DNA of 58,731 nt from an uncultured bacterium (GTDB lineage Bacteria > Vulcanimicrobiota > Vulcanimicrobiia > Vulcanimicrobiales > Vulcanimicrobiaceae). Each line of letters starts with the position of its first letter. The first letter of the stretch is position 1. The stretch is taken from positions 1-58,731 of the forward strand of contig CAIKPM010000030.1 in assembly GCA_903829325.1 (NCBI GenBank). Direction: 5' to 3'. The notes beneath the pieces are model-generated. The model saw only the letters and a list, made by a program, of their open reading frames with translations. It ran no database searches and was not told the origin of the DNA. Position numbers and translations under genes: made by a program. This document shows positions 17,170-25,655 of the stretch, in pieces.

Positions 17170-19089
17170 ATGTCAGCTCGTGAACGGCTGCCCGGCTCGC
17201 TTTCTGCCGAGGCTTCGCCTACTCGTCCTACTCCCCAAGCATCGCTTGCGCTAGCCGCTTTAGGTGTGGTGTTTGGAGACATCGGCACGAGCCCACTGTA
17301 CGCGTTCAAGCAATGTTTTGGCGAAGGTGGCGGCTATCTGCCCACCCACGACCACGTGTTGGGGATTTTATCGCTCATCACGTGGGCCTTAATCGGGGTT
17401 GTTTGCTTCAAATATGCCTGGTTCGTGCTGCGGGCTGACCATGACGGCGAAGGCGGCACGCTCGCGCTCTATGCGCTGCTGCGTCCCAAATCTCACGCGG
17501 GGATTCCGGCCCGCCTCGCGCTGTTGACGGTCGTTGTGCTTTTTGGCTCGGCGATGCTCTACGGTGATGGAGTGATTACCCCGGCAATTTCGGTGCTCTC
17601 GGCGCTCGAAGGGCTCGATGTCGCGACGACTGCCGCCCATGCCTACGTGCTGCCGCTCACCGCGCTGATTCTGGCTGGGCTGTTTTTGGTGCAATCGCGT
17701 GGTACGGGCAATATTGGTGCGGTTTTCGGCCCGATTATGCTCGTATGGTTCGCCTCGATTGGCATTGCCGGCTTGGATGCGATTCGTCACGTCCCAGCGG
17801 TGTTGGCGGCGTTTAACCCGATGTACGCGATCTCGTTCTTGCTCGTCAACCGCTGGTCGGGATTTCTCGTGCTCGGGGCGGTTGTGCTCTGCGTTTCGGG
17901 GGTTGAAGCACTCTACGCCGATCTGGCTCACTTTGGCCGCAATGCCATCCGCTGGGGTTGGATTGCCGTTGTTTTCCCCGCGCTGTTGCTCAACTATTAT
18001 GGCCAGGGGGCGCTCACGCTCGCCGATCCTAAAAATTTAGCCTCGCCATTTTATTCGCTGTATCCATCCTTTGCGGTGATACCAATGGTCATTTTGGCGA
18101 CCGTCGCTACCGTCATCGCTTCTCAAGCCCTCATTTCGGGGGCTTTTTCTTTGACCCAACAGGCGATGCAGTTGGGCTATTTACCGCGCTTGCGCATCGT
18201 GCATACCTCGAAACAGCACGTCGGGCAGATCTACGTTCCACTGGTTAACTTTTTGTTGATGATCGCCTGTATCGCGCTCGTGTTGGCTTTCCGCACGTCG
18301 GATAAGCTTGGTGCAGCTTATGGTCTCGCTGTGACGGTCACCATGTTGGCAACGTCGATCACCTTCTTTGTCGTGGCGATCCGCCGCTGGAAATGGCGTT
18401 TATGGCAGGCGATTATCGTGGTCGGGATCTTCATGCTCTTCGATGTGAGCTTCTTGGTCAGTAATTCGCTGAAAATTGTCAGCGGAGCTTGGGTGCCCTT
18501 GGTTATTGCGCTCGTCATGATGCTGCTCTTCACCACTTGGATCGATGGGCGTCGGCGTTTAGCGGTTGCCCTGGCCGACCTCTCGGTGCCGGTCCACGAA
18601 TTTCTGCGTGATGTGGCTGATATCGATTGTTCGGGACACATCGAAGAAACCGCGATTTTCTTCACCCCGCAGACGGTCGGCATTCCGTTTGTGTTGCGCC
18701 ATCAGTGGCTTCGGGCACATGTCTTGCACGAAGAAATTGTGCTGATGACCATCGTCAACGAGCGTCGGCCTCACGTGCCGTACGCCGAGCGGATTACGAT
18801 TGAGCGTTTAGGGCCTCGTTTGACGCGTGTGCTTGCGCACTATGGTTTCATCGAAGAGCCCAAAATCGAAGAGATCTTCACGTGTTGTGAGCACGTTCAC
18901 GGCAAGCGTTTTGTCGATCCGACGTTCTTTTTGGTGGATCCGAAATTGCGCAGTATTCGCTCAGGTTCGTTTCCGGGTTGGCGTCGCGCGTTGCTGGGCT
19001 TTTTGATGCGTAATGCGCGCCCGTTGACCGATTATCTCAATCTCCCGATTGATCGCGTTGTTCAGTTTGGGGTCGAAATCCGGGTGTAA
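17170..19089 (+). CDS. kup: potassium uptake protein Kup
   Basis: A 639-residue K+/H+ symporter of the KUP/HAK/KT family. The ATG at 17170 is preferred; a GTG at 17110 would add 20 residues encoded across the possible leader hairpins. The first helix carries GVVFGDIGTSPLYAF, the family signature, and then GEGGTLALYALL and YGDGVITPAISVLSALEG. About twelve transmembrane helices are followed by a cytoplasmic C-terminal domain of about 150 residues, including a basic stretch near PGWRRALLGFLMRNA. It follows pstB but is separated by about 100 bp. It would import potassium with proton coupling. Confidence 0.95.
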   Translation: MSARERLPGSLSAEASPTRPTPQASLALAALGVVFGDIGTSPLYAFKQCFGEGGGYLPTHDHVLGILSLITWALIGVVCFKYAWFVLRADHDGEGGTLALYALLRPKSHAGIPARLALLTVVVLFGSAMLYGDGVITPAISVLSALEGLDVATTAAHAYVLPLTALILAGLFLVQSRGTGNIGAVFGPIMLVWFASIGIAGLDAIRHVPAVLAAFNPMYAISFLLVNRWSGFLVLGAVVLCVSGVEALYADLAHFGRNAIRWGWIAVVFPALLLNYYGQGALTLADPKNLASPFYSLYPSFAVIPMVILATVATVIASQALISGAFSLTQQAMQLGYLPRLRIVHTSKQHVGQIYVPLVNFLLMIACIALVLAFRTSDKLGAAYGLAVTVTMLATSITFFVVAIRRWKWRLWQAIIVVGIFMLFDVSFLVSNSLKIVSGAWVPLVIALVMMLLFTTWIDGRRRLAVALADLSVPVHEFLRDVADIDCSGHIEETAIFFTPQTVGIPFVLRHQWLRAHVLHEEIVLMTIVNERRPHVPYAERITIERLGPRLTRVLAHYGFIEEPKIEEIFTCCEHVHGKRFVDPTFFLVDPKLRSIRSGSFPGWRRALLGFLMRNARPLTDYLNLPIDRVVQFGVEIRV

Positions 19090-19342
19090 CGCAAGCGCGT
19101 TGCGCTGAGCGCTCCCGCAGCGAGCGCAACGCCAGCTGCGATACCTAGGGCTAAGCGCAGGCCTCCAGCGAGCCCAGCCCCACTGAGTGCGAACGCTGAG
19201 CACCAAGAGGCCGATCGTGGAAAGCAACGGTGGTGGGTAGCGATCGGCGAGCCGCCCAGCCAGCGGTGGCGACGACTACGGTTGCGAGCGTGCGCGGACC
19301 AGGTGGGACTCCGTCTTCTGGGGGTGCAGATGTTGTCGTCAT
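19062..19342 (-). pseudogene. decayed MFS-transporter remnant
   Basis: No single frame is a good gene, yet three minus-strand frames read in order look like pieces of a major facilitator protein. The ATG at 19342 opens MTTTSAPPEDGVPPGPRT then LATVVVATAGWA. A second frame gives GRLADRYPPPLLSTIGLLVL, the loop-plus-helix pattern of MFS exporters. A third gives AFALSGAGLAGGLRLALG and IAAGVALAAGALSATRLR, a typical following helix pair. The shifts and short total length indicate deletions and frameshifts. The end overlaps the 3' end of kup. This reading rests on pattern similarity only. Confidence 0.35.
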
Positions 19343-19357
19343 AGTGGCACTGTGCAT

Positions 19358-19390
19358 GAAAAAAGACGAACGCGCAATGGCGTTCGTCTT
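19358..19390 (-). terminator. terminator of the initiator tRNA gene
   Basis: Read on the minus strand, a perfect 11-bp stem (arms at 19380-19390 and 19363-19373) with a six-base loop is followed by a run of T. It lies four bases past the CCA end of the tRNA gene. Confidence 0.88.
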
Positions 19391-19394
19391 GAAG

Positions 19395-19471
<77 letters not shown>

Positions 19472-19482
19472 GCAGCTACAGC

Positions 19483-19512
19483 AGTATACGCGATAGCAGG
19501 TAGCACTGTCAA
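19483..19512 (-). promoter_or_regulatory. sigma-70-type promoter of tRNA-fMet
   Basis: On the minus strand TTGACA (19512-19507) and TATACT (19488-19483) are separated by 18 bp. The predicted start falls about five bases before the mature tRNA. This is the best promoter match found in the window and shows that the host uses a conventional housekeeping sigma factor. Confidence 0.8.
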
Positions 19513-19542
19513 TGCCGCAACGCACACGTTTTCCCAGGACGC

Positions 19543-19893
19543 TCATCCGAGGAACGCGGCGTGATGCGCTTGATGGGGGTGATGCTGATATGGTTCGCGC
19601 CGTTGAATCGTGTGCTTTATCTCTTCTCCGATGTGCTTTACCGCCAGATCGAGTTCATATCGTTTTTGCAAATTCATCCAAAAACCGGCTGAAACGCCCA
19701 GCCACTGTTCTAGACGCAAAGCCGTATCCGCCGTCATTGCTCGCTTGCCCGAAATCAGCTGGTACAACCGATTGGATGGAATGCGGAGTTCTCGCGCTAG
19801 CTCAGCTGCCGTTATGTCCAGCTCGGCTAGCTCATCACCAAGAATCGTGCCCGGATGGATAGGGTAAATAGGTCGCTTTTCTTTCTCGGTCAT
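19543..19893 (-). CDS. higA: HigA-type antitoxin
   Basis: A 116-residue XRE-type antitoxin of the HigA family, which binds the HigB toxin and represses the operon. The start is followed by the family opening YPIHPGTILGDELAEL. The helix-turn-helix is about 28-60 (ITAAELARELRIPSNRLYQLISG, with KRAMTADTALRLEQWLG following), and GFWMNLQKRYELD is the typical end of the domain. The C-terminus is His-rich. It lies 12 bp downstream of higB, the reverse of most toxin-antitoxin pairs but normal for hig loci. A palindrome in the promoter is a probable HigA operator. Confidence 0.92.
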   Translation of the reverse strand: MTEKEKRPIYPIHPGTILGDELAELDITAAELARELRIPSNRLYQLISGKRAMTADTALRLEQWLGVSAGFWMNLQKRYELDLAVKHIGEEIKHTIQRREPYQHHPHQAHHAAFLG

Positions 19894-19905
19894 GAAGTGC
19901 TCCCC

Positions 19906-20208
19906 CTAATGATAATCGACAATTTCAATATTAACAGGCTTTATATGATTTTCAGGCCATTCAAAGCAGATGCGCCATTGTTTATTTATCCGGATGCTGT
20001 ATTGCGCTTGACGGTCACCACTCAACGCCTCGAAACGATTGCTTGGCAAAAGCATCAAATCGTTGAGTGACTCAGCCTCTTCCAAGATCATGAGTCGCTT
20101 TTTAGCCTGCTGCTCGAAGTTCTGGAATGCTTTGACCCGTTCTCCACTTGCAAACTTCGCTGTTTGTTTATCACGGTAGGTCGGCAATGCTGATTTCTCG
20201 TCCGCCAC
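19906..20208 (-). CDS. higB: HigB-type mRNA interferase toxin
   Basis: A 100-residue RelE/ParE-superfamily toxin that would cleave mRNA on the ribosome when HigA is degraded. Family sequence is clear: YRDKQTAKFASGE near the N-terminus, LNDLMLLPSNRFEALSGDR in the middle, then QYSIRINKQWRICFEW and NIEIVDYH at the end. The GTG at 20208 is the only sensible start; it adds eight residues before the usual beginning. The promoter upstream places the transcription start at or next to this GTG, so the mRNA may be leaderless. The pair could stabilise this accessory segment. Confidence 0.92.
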   Translation of the reverse strand: MADEKSALPTYRDKQTAKFASGERVKAFQNFEQQAKKRLMILEEAESLNDLMLLPSNRFEALSGDRQAQYSIRINKQWRICFEWPENHIKPVNIEIVDYH

Positions 20209-20214
20209 GCTCTG

Positions 20215-20243
20215 AGTATTCCACGAATGACGTACTACGTCAA
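20215..20243 (-). promoter_or_regulatory. higBA promoter with palindromic operator
   Basis: On the minus strand TTGACG (20243-20238) and AATACT (20220-20215) are 17 bp apart. The -35 box overlaps a perfect palindrome, TGACGT-AGT-ACGTCA, at 20242-20228, which sits where a repressor would block RNA polymerase. It is a likely HigA binding site. The +1 predicted from the -10 box falls at about 20208. Confidence 0.65.
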
Positions 20244-20553
20244 GCGTCTACTGGGGGTAAGGAATAAGGACGACGGCTTTGCCAGCCCAGCGTAGTGGAG
20301 ACAATGTGTGCTTGCCCTAAAGGGTACCTCGAAGAATAGTGAGCGACGGCTTTGATTTGTCTTTTCCGCCGACTCTGCGTCGCCAAAACCCTTAAAACGC
20401 TCTGCGTTTCTGCGGCTTTTGGCTCCTTGATCCGACGAAAAATCCAAACCAAATCCATCACTCCCTATTTTTCGAGATACCCTAAAGTTTTGGTGCATTT
20501 TCTCCGACGTGGTAGGTACTGATAACTTAGAGCTGGCCGTTGGAGGCATTCGG
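20244..20553. other. non-coding spacer with short repeats
   Basis: About 310 bp without a convincing gene. Two direct repeats of CGACGGCTTTG (near 20266 and 20346) and two CTCTGCGT repeats (near 20375 and 20400) give it the look of a degenerate intergenic repeat. The last 12 bases hold GGAGG, the ribosome binding site of the glycosyltransferase gene. Confidence 0.4.
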
Positions 20554-22092
20554 GTGAAGCGTCGTATTTCTCGTCATGAGCAACCGTTGGTTTCGGTTTG
20601 CATAACCTCATTGAATTATGCTCAATATATTAATGATGCGATTACTAGCGTCTTGACCCAGAGCTACCCCAATATCGAAGTCGTCGTGAGCGATAACGGA
20701 TCGAGCGATGACACGTTTGAGGTCTTGGCGGCGTACCGTAAAGATCCGCGTGTCAAAGTGTACGTCAACGATACGCAGCTCAGCATGGTTGAGAATCACA
20801 ACGCGGCAATCCGACACGCCCGTGGTGAATATATTGTTGTGCTCTCCGCTGACGATATTTTGCTGCCGAATCATATTGCAACGCTGGTCAGTCGCATTTT
20901 TGATCCGGCTGATCCGGTTGATATTGCGATGGGGCATGCAACCTATCTCGACGCAGATTTGCAACCCTTAGGGAATCCCTACGCTCAGGGCGTGCTCCCG
21001 CTGAATTATAGTCGTCGCGATGAGTTCGCCAGCATGGTGTTTTGCTACGCGCATATGTATCCGGCCAAGATGATTCCTAAAGCAATTTATGAAGAATTAG
21101 GCTACTTTGACGAGAACCTGCTCGCTTTTGATGTTGATTTTTCATTGCGCATTGAAGCGGCCGGATATCGTGTTGCCTTTGTTCCGCAGGTCGTTGCCGC
21201 ATTACGTATGCACGGCACGAGCGCTACAACGAACTTGACGCACAAACTCGGCATGTATCATCGCGATAAATTGACGTATTTATCCAAATTCCTCAATGCC
21301 GAACACGGCTGGCGTTTTGAGTACGTCGGTGTCCATATCGCGCATCTCCTTGAATTTGAACGCGGGATGATTCCCGCTGAACAACTCGATGGCCAATTAC
21401 TCGCGTTCTCGCAAAGCGTGTGCGAACAACTGATCAGCTATGCGGGTCAGCATACAACCTGGCCAGCTTCACGTCCGCGAATCAGCGTGATTGTACATAC
21501 CTTAGGCGCGACAAAACAATTGTTAGCGAGTTTAGATGCGCTCTGGGCGCAAAACGTGCCAGGCATGGAAATTTTGGTGATTCAAAGCCAGGGTATCGGT
21601 ATCGGTCCCTTATTGCAAGGTCGCGCGTATTCGCAAGCCGTGCGCTGGGTCCAAGCGCCCTACCTTCACAACGTTGGCGGTGTGATGAGCCTCGGGATTG
21701 ATTTAGCGCGTGGTCAGTACGTCAGCTACCTCGAAGAAGGGCAAACCACCGCGCAGGATCAGCTGGCGAGCCTCTTACGCGGTATCGAAGAAACCCAAGC
21801 TGATTTTGTCTACAGCGACGCGTCGGAAATTCAAGTGGTTCACACCCTCACATCGACGGAAGGCGTCGGTCATACGCCGTTTATCCCCGTGCAGCGTGGC
21901 GAAGTCTTGCCTGCCCCGGGAAGCGTGACGTTTTCGCAAATCCTCATGCGTCGCAATCTCTTGCTTGGTACCAATATTTTTGAAGCGTTACCCAAGGTTG
22001 AAGAAGCCGAATTCACCACAGCGATGAAAGTGCATTTCCGCTACGTCTTTTTTGAACGCCGTCCCATCACTGAAGCGATGAGTATTGCCTAA
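20554..22092 (+). CDS. tandem-domain glycosyltransferase, family 2
   Basis: A 512-residue GT-A glycosyltransferase. The GTG at 20554 is chosen because GGAGG lies seven bases upstream; an earlier GTG at 20509 lacks such a site. The first domain (about 10-230) is canonical: PLVSVCITSLNYAQYINDAI, VVVSDNGSSDDTFEV, the nucleotide-sugar-binding VVLSADDILLP and a later FDVDFSLRIEAAG. A second, more degenerate GT-A-like domain begins at about 308 (PRISVIVHTLGATKQLLASL) and lacks a clear DxD. It has no membrane segment. Such proteins build surface polysaccharides or glycosylate proteins. Acceptor unknown. The end overlaps the convergent transglycosylase gene by four bases. Confidence 0.85.
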   Translation: MKRRISRHEQPLVSVCITSLNYAQYINDAITSVLTQSYPNIEVVVSDNGSSDDTFEVLAAYRKDPRVKVYVNDTQLSMVENHNAAIRHARGEYIVVLSADDILLPNHIATLVSRIFDPADPVDIAMGHATYLDADLQPLGNPYAQGVLPLNYSRRDEFASMVFCYAHMYPAKMIPKAIYEELGYFDENLLAFDVDFSLRIEAAGYRVAFVPQVVAALRMHGTSATTNLTHKLGMYHRDKLTYLSKFLNAEHGWRFEYVGVHIAHLLEFERGMIPAEQLDGQLLAFSQSVCEQLISYAGQHTTWPASRPRISVIVHTLGATKQLLASLDALWAQNVPGMEILVIQSQGIGIGPLLQGRAYSQAVRWVQAPYLHNVGGVMSLGIDLARGQYVSYLEEGQTTAQDQLASLLRGIEETQADFVYSDASEIQVVHTLTSTEGVGHTPFIPVQRGEVLPAPGSVTFSQILMRRNLLLGTNIFEALPKVEEAEFTTAMKVHFRYVFFERRPITEAMSIA

Positions 22093-22778
22093 TTATCGTT
22101 GAGGTCTGACTGCACGTCGCTGGGCGGCTTGCTGTTGCCTCGGTTGTTTGCTTGTGCTGGCGTGCAGTCGGTCGTGTCGTTGGCACTGGAATTCCCGCTA
22201 TTTTCCAGTGACCTGGCGACGAAACTCAGCCAGCGATTCATGACATCAGAACCATAGTTGCCGTCGGTCGTGACCGAATCGGGTGAGCGTCCGGCGCGTA
22301 ACGCGTTTTGAACAGCGCCTGCACCGGCGTTGTAAGCAGCGAATGCGGCTGCGTGGTTGCCCGAAAATTGTTGAAGCAGTGGTTCGAGAAACGCGACTGC
22401 CGCTACGCGGAGATTCACGTCGATATCGAGCAGCAAACCAAAACCCGGGTACACCGGTGTGGCGGGATTGCTCCAATCGACCCCCGAGGTAATTTGGCAC
22501 AAGCCAACTCCGCAACCCGGGCCGGGCGACATCCCGTATTGCAGCACGTTTTGCCCGCCGGATTCACGCGCGACAATTGCCGCAAGCATGCACGGATCAA
22601 CCAGGCTCGTGCCACCGATTGCGCGAGAAAAATTGGCGGCATAACGCATCAGTTCAGGATGAGTCGGCACGTTGAAAGCCGGGCGTAGTGTCTGGGCTTG
22701 ACTAGCCAGTTCAGCCGGAGAAAGGGTCGCAGCCACTCGTATACCTCTCGAAACAGACAGGAGAACGCTGTTTTGCAC
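22089..22778 (-). CDS. lytic transglycosylase (SLT domain)
   Basis: A 229-residue peptidoglycan hydrolase of the Slt/MltE fold. The catalytic glutamate is in AAIVARESGGQ, followed by GCGVGLCQIT (the usual GLMQI position) and AFAAYNAGAGAVQNAL, the third SLT motif. Extra cysteines near the active site could form disulfides. No classical signal peptide is apparent, so export may use another route or a later start. The Asn/Ser-rich C-terminal tail of about 40 residues is probably disordered. It would cut glycan strands to leave anhydro-muramyl ends. Confidence 0.85.
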   Translation of the reverse strand: MQNSVLLSVSRGIRVAATLSPAELASQAQTLRPAFNVPTHPELMRYAANFSRAIGGTSLVDPCMLAAIVARESGGQNVLQYGMSPGPGCGVGLCQITSGVDWSNPATPVYPGFGLLLDIDVNLRVAAVAFLEPLLQQFSGNHAAAFAAYNAGAGAVQNALRAGRSPDSVTTDGNYGSDVMNRWLSFVARSLENSGNSSANDTTDCTPAQANNRGNSKPPSDVQSDLNDN

Positions 22779-22813
22779 GCGCGCACGGAGTATTCTTCTC
22801 AGCGCGCGCGTTG

Positions 22814-23902
22814 TTAGAGGAGTGAAATCGTCGTGGTTGGTTTTTTGAGCTTGGCCAGACGATCAAGAAACGCCGCTGCGAGCTGATCGCAGCGCTCATC
22901 GTTGATCGTTTCTATCGCGCCTTGCTCGGCTGCATCCATCCAATCAGCGTCAATCGGTAAGCGCGCAATTAAGGGCGCTTCGGCAAGTGCCGCAACATCC
23001 TCAGCATACGATGGCCCGAATACGTTGTAGCTTACACCGGTATCAGGCGCAGTAAATGTGGACATGTTTTCTACGACGCCTAGCACGCTGCGATCCAACT
23101 GCGCGATTAGTCGCGCCGCTTTGCGCACGATCATCGTGGCTAAGCGTTGGGGCATTGTGACGAGTACGACCGCCGTAACGGGCAAGGCTTGCAATACGGT
23201 GAGTGGCGCATCTGAGGTCCCGGGCGGCAAATCGAGCAGCAACACGTCTAGGTCGCTCCAGAGCGTCTGTTCGAAGAATTGTTTAATAACCCCCGAGACA
23301 ATCGGGCCGCGCCAGATCATCGCTTTATCTTCCTCGTCAACGAGCAGATTCGAGCTGACGACTTCGATCGCCGTGCGGGTGCGTGCTGGTACAAAGAGAC
23401 CACGGGGTTTTTCGAGACCGAATTGGGCCGGATCCGGCACGACATCGAGGGGCTCGCGCAGGCCGAAGAAGCGGGGAATCGACGGCCCGGTAATATCCGC
23501 ATCTAAAATCCCCACGCGGAGATTGCGTCGGCGCAAACCGACTGCGAGTAAGGCGGTGGTGAACGATTTCCCGACTCCGCCCTTGCCCGACATGACCGGA
23601 ATCACGTGTCCAATGCGGGCTTGGGGCCCGGCGATCTGGCCGGGCGCACGGCGCACGGGAGTGCGCTCGGATTCGACGATAATCGGAACGCGACCAGTTT
23701 TGACGGCGCTTTCGAGTGCGCGCAATACCGGTGGCAAACTGAGGCCGTGGGCCGCGACGCCCTGAGCGAGGGTTTCCGAGCTACTCACGCTGCAGCCGCT
23801 ACATTGCAAGCCGAATGCGGTCAGCACTTCGCGGGCGATGGGGTAGCTGGCGACGAGGAGATCAATCCTACTCTCGGGGGTGATGGGCAATGCTGGATCC
23901 AT
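22814..23902 (-). CDS. Mrp/ApbC-type P-loop ATPase with DUF1858-like N-terminus
   Basis: A 362-residue protein related to Mrp, an iron-sulfur carrier. The ATG at 23902 is preferred to one 20 codons earlier. The deviant Walker A is VMSGKGGVGKS, followed by GILDADITGPSIPRFFG and the Walker B area LLLDLPPGTSDAPL, all diagnostic. Two oddities stand out. The N-terminal domain is not the usual MIP18/DUF59 type but resembles DUF1858, with LQCSGCSVSSSETLAQG. The CxxC that normally follows VENMS is missing, the segment reading FTAPDTGVSY. The Fe-S ligand set may therefore differ. It diverges from the aminotransferase gene with 58 bp between the starts. Confidence 0.85.
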   Translation of the reverse strand: MDPALPITPESRIDLLVASYPIAREVLTAFGLQCSGCSVSSSETLAQGVAAHGLSLPPVLRALESAVKTGRVPIIVESERTPVRRAPGQIAGPQARIGHVIPVMSGKGGVGKSFTTALLAVGLRRRNLRVGILDADITGPSIPRFFGLREPLDVVPDPAQFGLEKPRGLFVPARTRTAIEVVSSNLLVDEEDKAMIWRGPIVSGVIKQFFEQTLWSDLDVLLLDLPPGTSDAPLTVLQALPVTAVVLVTMPQRLATMIVRKAARLIAQLDRSVLGVVENMSTFTAPDTGVSYNVFGPSYAEDVAALAEAPLIARLPIDADWMDAAEQGAIETINDERCDQLAAAFLDRLAKLKKPTTTISLL

Positions 23903-23960
23903 AGCTGATGCTTGCGCTGTGCTAGCGAGGTTGCCCTGGAACTCACCAGAAGAACGCCGC

Positions 23961-25244
23961 ATGCAGACGGGAGAAGAGCTCGAGGCCCAAGCATGGGCGG
24001 TTTTCGGCGGCGGAGCCAGTTCGCCGGTACGCGCCGGGCGCCGGGTCGGGGGCGTGCCATTTTTTCAGCAAGCGGGGGCCGGGGCGTTGGCCTACGATCA
24101 TACCGGGCGGGCGTATATCGATTATGTGATGGGGTATGGCCCACTGCTTTTCGGCTACCGTATGCCGGGCAGCGAGCGCGTTAAAGCGCAGTTCGATACC
24201 GGTGTGCTGTTTGGATCGACGCATCACGCAGAAATTCGCTTAGCAGAACGCATTCGCGGGCATCTGCCCTCGATGGAACGCTTGCGGTTCACGACGACCG
24301 GTACCGAAGCCGTGATGGGAGCGGTGCGCGTGGCAAGAGCCGCGACCAAGCGGTCGGGCTTGGTGCGCTTCGGCGGAAATTACCACGGCCACACCGACAT
24401 CGCACTGCTCGATGCCGGTGCCTCCGCCGAAACATCGGCCCCACAGGCCGCGGGGATTCCCGCAGGGGTCGCTCGCGATGTGCATGTGTTGCCCTATAAT
24501 GATTTGCCGAGTCTCGAGGCGCTCTTGGCTTGCGAGGGTGAGCAGATTGCTGCGGTCTTGCTCGAACCAGTCGTCGGGAATATGGGCTTGGTTTTGCCTG
24601 TTCCAGGGTTTTTGGAAGGCGTACTCTCAGCCGCTCATGCGGCTGGCGCGTTGGTTATTTTCGATGAAGTTATTAGCTGGTTGCGACTAGGTTTGGGGGG
24701 AGCGCAAGGTCGCTTGGGCTTGCAGCCTGACCTTACCACGATCGGCAAAATATTAGGTGGTGGCTTACCGATCGCGGCGTTTGGTGGTCGGGCGGATTTG
24801 TTGGCGTGCTTGGCACCGCAAGGACCTGTTTTTACGGGCGGAACGCATGCTGGTCACCCCTTGGCAGTGGCGGCTGGACATGCGGTCTTAGACGAGCTCG
24901 AGGGGCAACCCGAGCTTTATGATACGATGCGCCGCCGTGCCGAATATCTGGCTCAAGGTCTTCAGCGCCTCTTCACCCGCTACGGCTATCCGTATCAGGT
25001 GGTGTGGCTCGAGAGCATTGTCGATTTTAAATTCCGCCCGGGTGACCCGATTCGTGATTATACTCAGGCAAAAGAAGCCAAAGCAGAGGTATTCGCACGC
25101 TATTATCACGCGATGCGCGAGCGCGGTATTTTGCTCGCGCCGTCTTATAACGAAGTCATGTTTCTCTCGACCGAACATACCGATGCGCAGGTAGAAGAAA
25201 CTTTACGTGCGGCGGAAGGCGCGTTGTTAGCGATCAAACACTAA
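23961..25244 (+). CDS. HemL-type class III aminotransferase
   Basis: A 427-residue PLP enzyme like glutamate-1-semialdehyde 2,1-aminomutase, which makes 5-aminolevulinate for tetrapyrroles. The ATG at 23961 opens MQTGEELEAQAWAVF. GGASSPVRAGRRVGG matches the HemL N-terminal NSPVRAF region, TTTGTEAVMGAVRVARA and YHGHTD line the cofactor pocket, VIFDEVI holds the PLP aspartate, and TIGKILGGGLP carries the PLP lysine. Related aminomutases and aminotransferases share these features and no other hem gene is near, so the exact substrate is uncertain. The end overlaps a small convergent gene by 18 bp. Confidence 0.82.
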   Translation: MQTGEELEAQAWAVFGGGASSPVRAGRRVGGVPFFQQAGAGALAYDHTGRAYIDYVMGYGPLLFGYRMPGSERVKAQFDTGVLFGSTHHAEIRLAERIRGHLPSMERLRFTTTGTEAVMGAVRVARAATKRSGLVRFGGNYHGHTDIALLDAGASAETSAPQAAGIPAGVARDVHVLPYNDLPSLEALLACEGEQIAAVLLEPVVGNMGLVLPVPGFLEGVLSAAHAAGALVIFDEVISWLRLGLGGAQGRLGLQPDLTTIGKILGGGLPIAAFGGRADLLACLAPQGPVFTGGTHAGHPLAVAAGHAVLDELEGQPELYDTMRRRAEYLAQGLQRLFTRYGYPYQVVWLESIVDFKFRPGDPIRDYTQAKEAKAEVFARYYHAMRERGILLAPSYNEVMFLSTEHTDAQVEETLRAAEGALLAIKH

Positions 25245-25505
25245 CGGCGTGACCGTGAGGATGTTTTCGTAATACCACCAGAGCCCACGCGCACGACGCG
25301 GGGTTGGGGCGTCGTGCCAATCGATAATATCCTTGACGCTCATCATCTCGCATTCGTCGAAGCTGCCGCAACGCAAATAGACAAGCAGCGTCGCGTCACC
25401 GTATCGAGCTTCTAAGCGAATCAAATCTTCAAAAGAAAGCCCGTAATAGGCATCCTCTTCAGAAATGGTGCCATCAGCAATCGCCCGTTCTAGCGAGTGA
25501 GTCAT
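25227..25505 (-). CDS. small acidic protein, unknown function
   Basis: A 92-residue soluble protein that I do not recognise. The N-terminal half is acidic and helical (SLERAIADGTISEEDAYYGL, then SFEDLIRLEARYGDA), the middle has two cysteines, and the end is aromatic (ARGLWWYYENIL). Codon use is like the neighbours. It is preceded by a plausible purine-rich site (AGGAGACC on the minus strand), and a terminator at 25598-25630 separates it from the NYN gene, so it has its own transcript. Confidence 0.5.
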   Translation of the reverse strand: MTHSLERAIADGTISEEDAYYGLSFEDLIRLEARYGDATLLVYLRCGSFDECEMMSVKDIIDWHDAPTPRRARGLWWYYENILTVTPLVFDR

Positions 25506-25597
25506 GTGCTGGTCTCCTCAAAGCGAGTTACGTCATCCGTACGAGAGAACGCTCCGTCTTGAGGAATATCGGCAGAAGTGCCGCAGAGTTATAGCAG

Positions 25598-25630
25598 AAA
25601 AACAGCCTGTCTAGGGATCAGACAGGCTGT
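25598..25630 (-). terminator. Rho-independent terminator of the NYN gene
   Basis: An 11-bp perfect stem (ACAGCCTGTCT at 25602-25612 with its complement at 25620-25630), a seven-base loop and, in the minus direction, a run of five T. It ends the NYN transcript 26 bp after its stop codon. Confidence 0.88.
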
Positions 25631-25655
25631 GCACGATTGTTGTGAGGCGAGCGGT

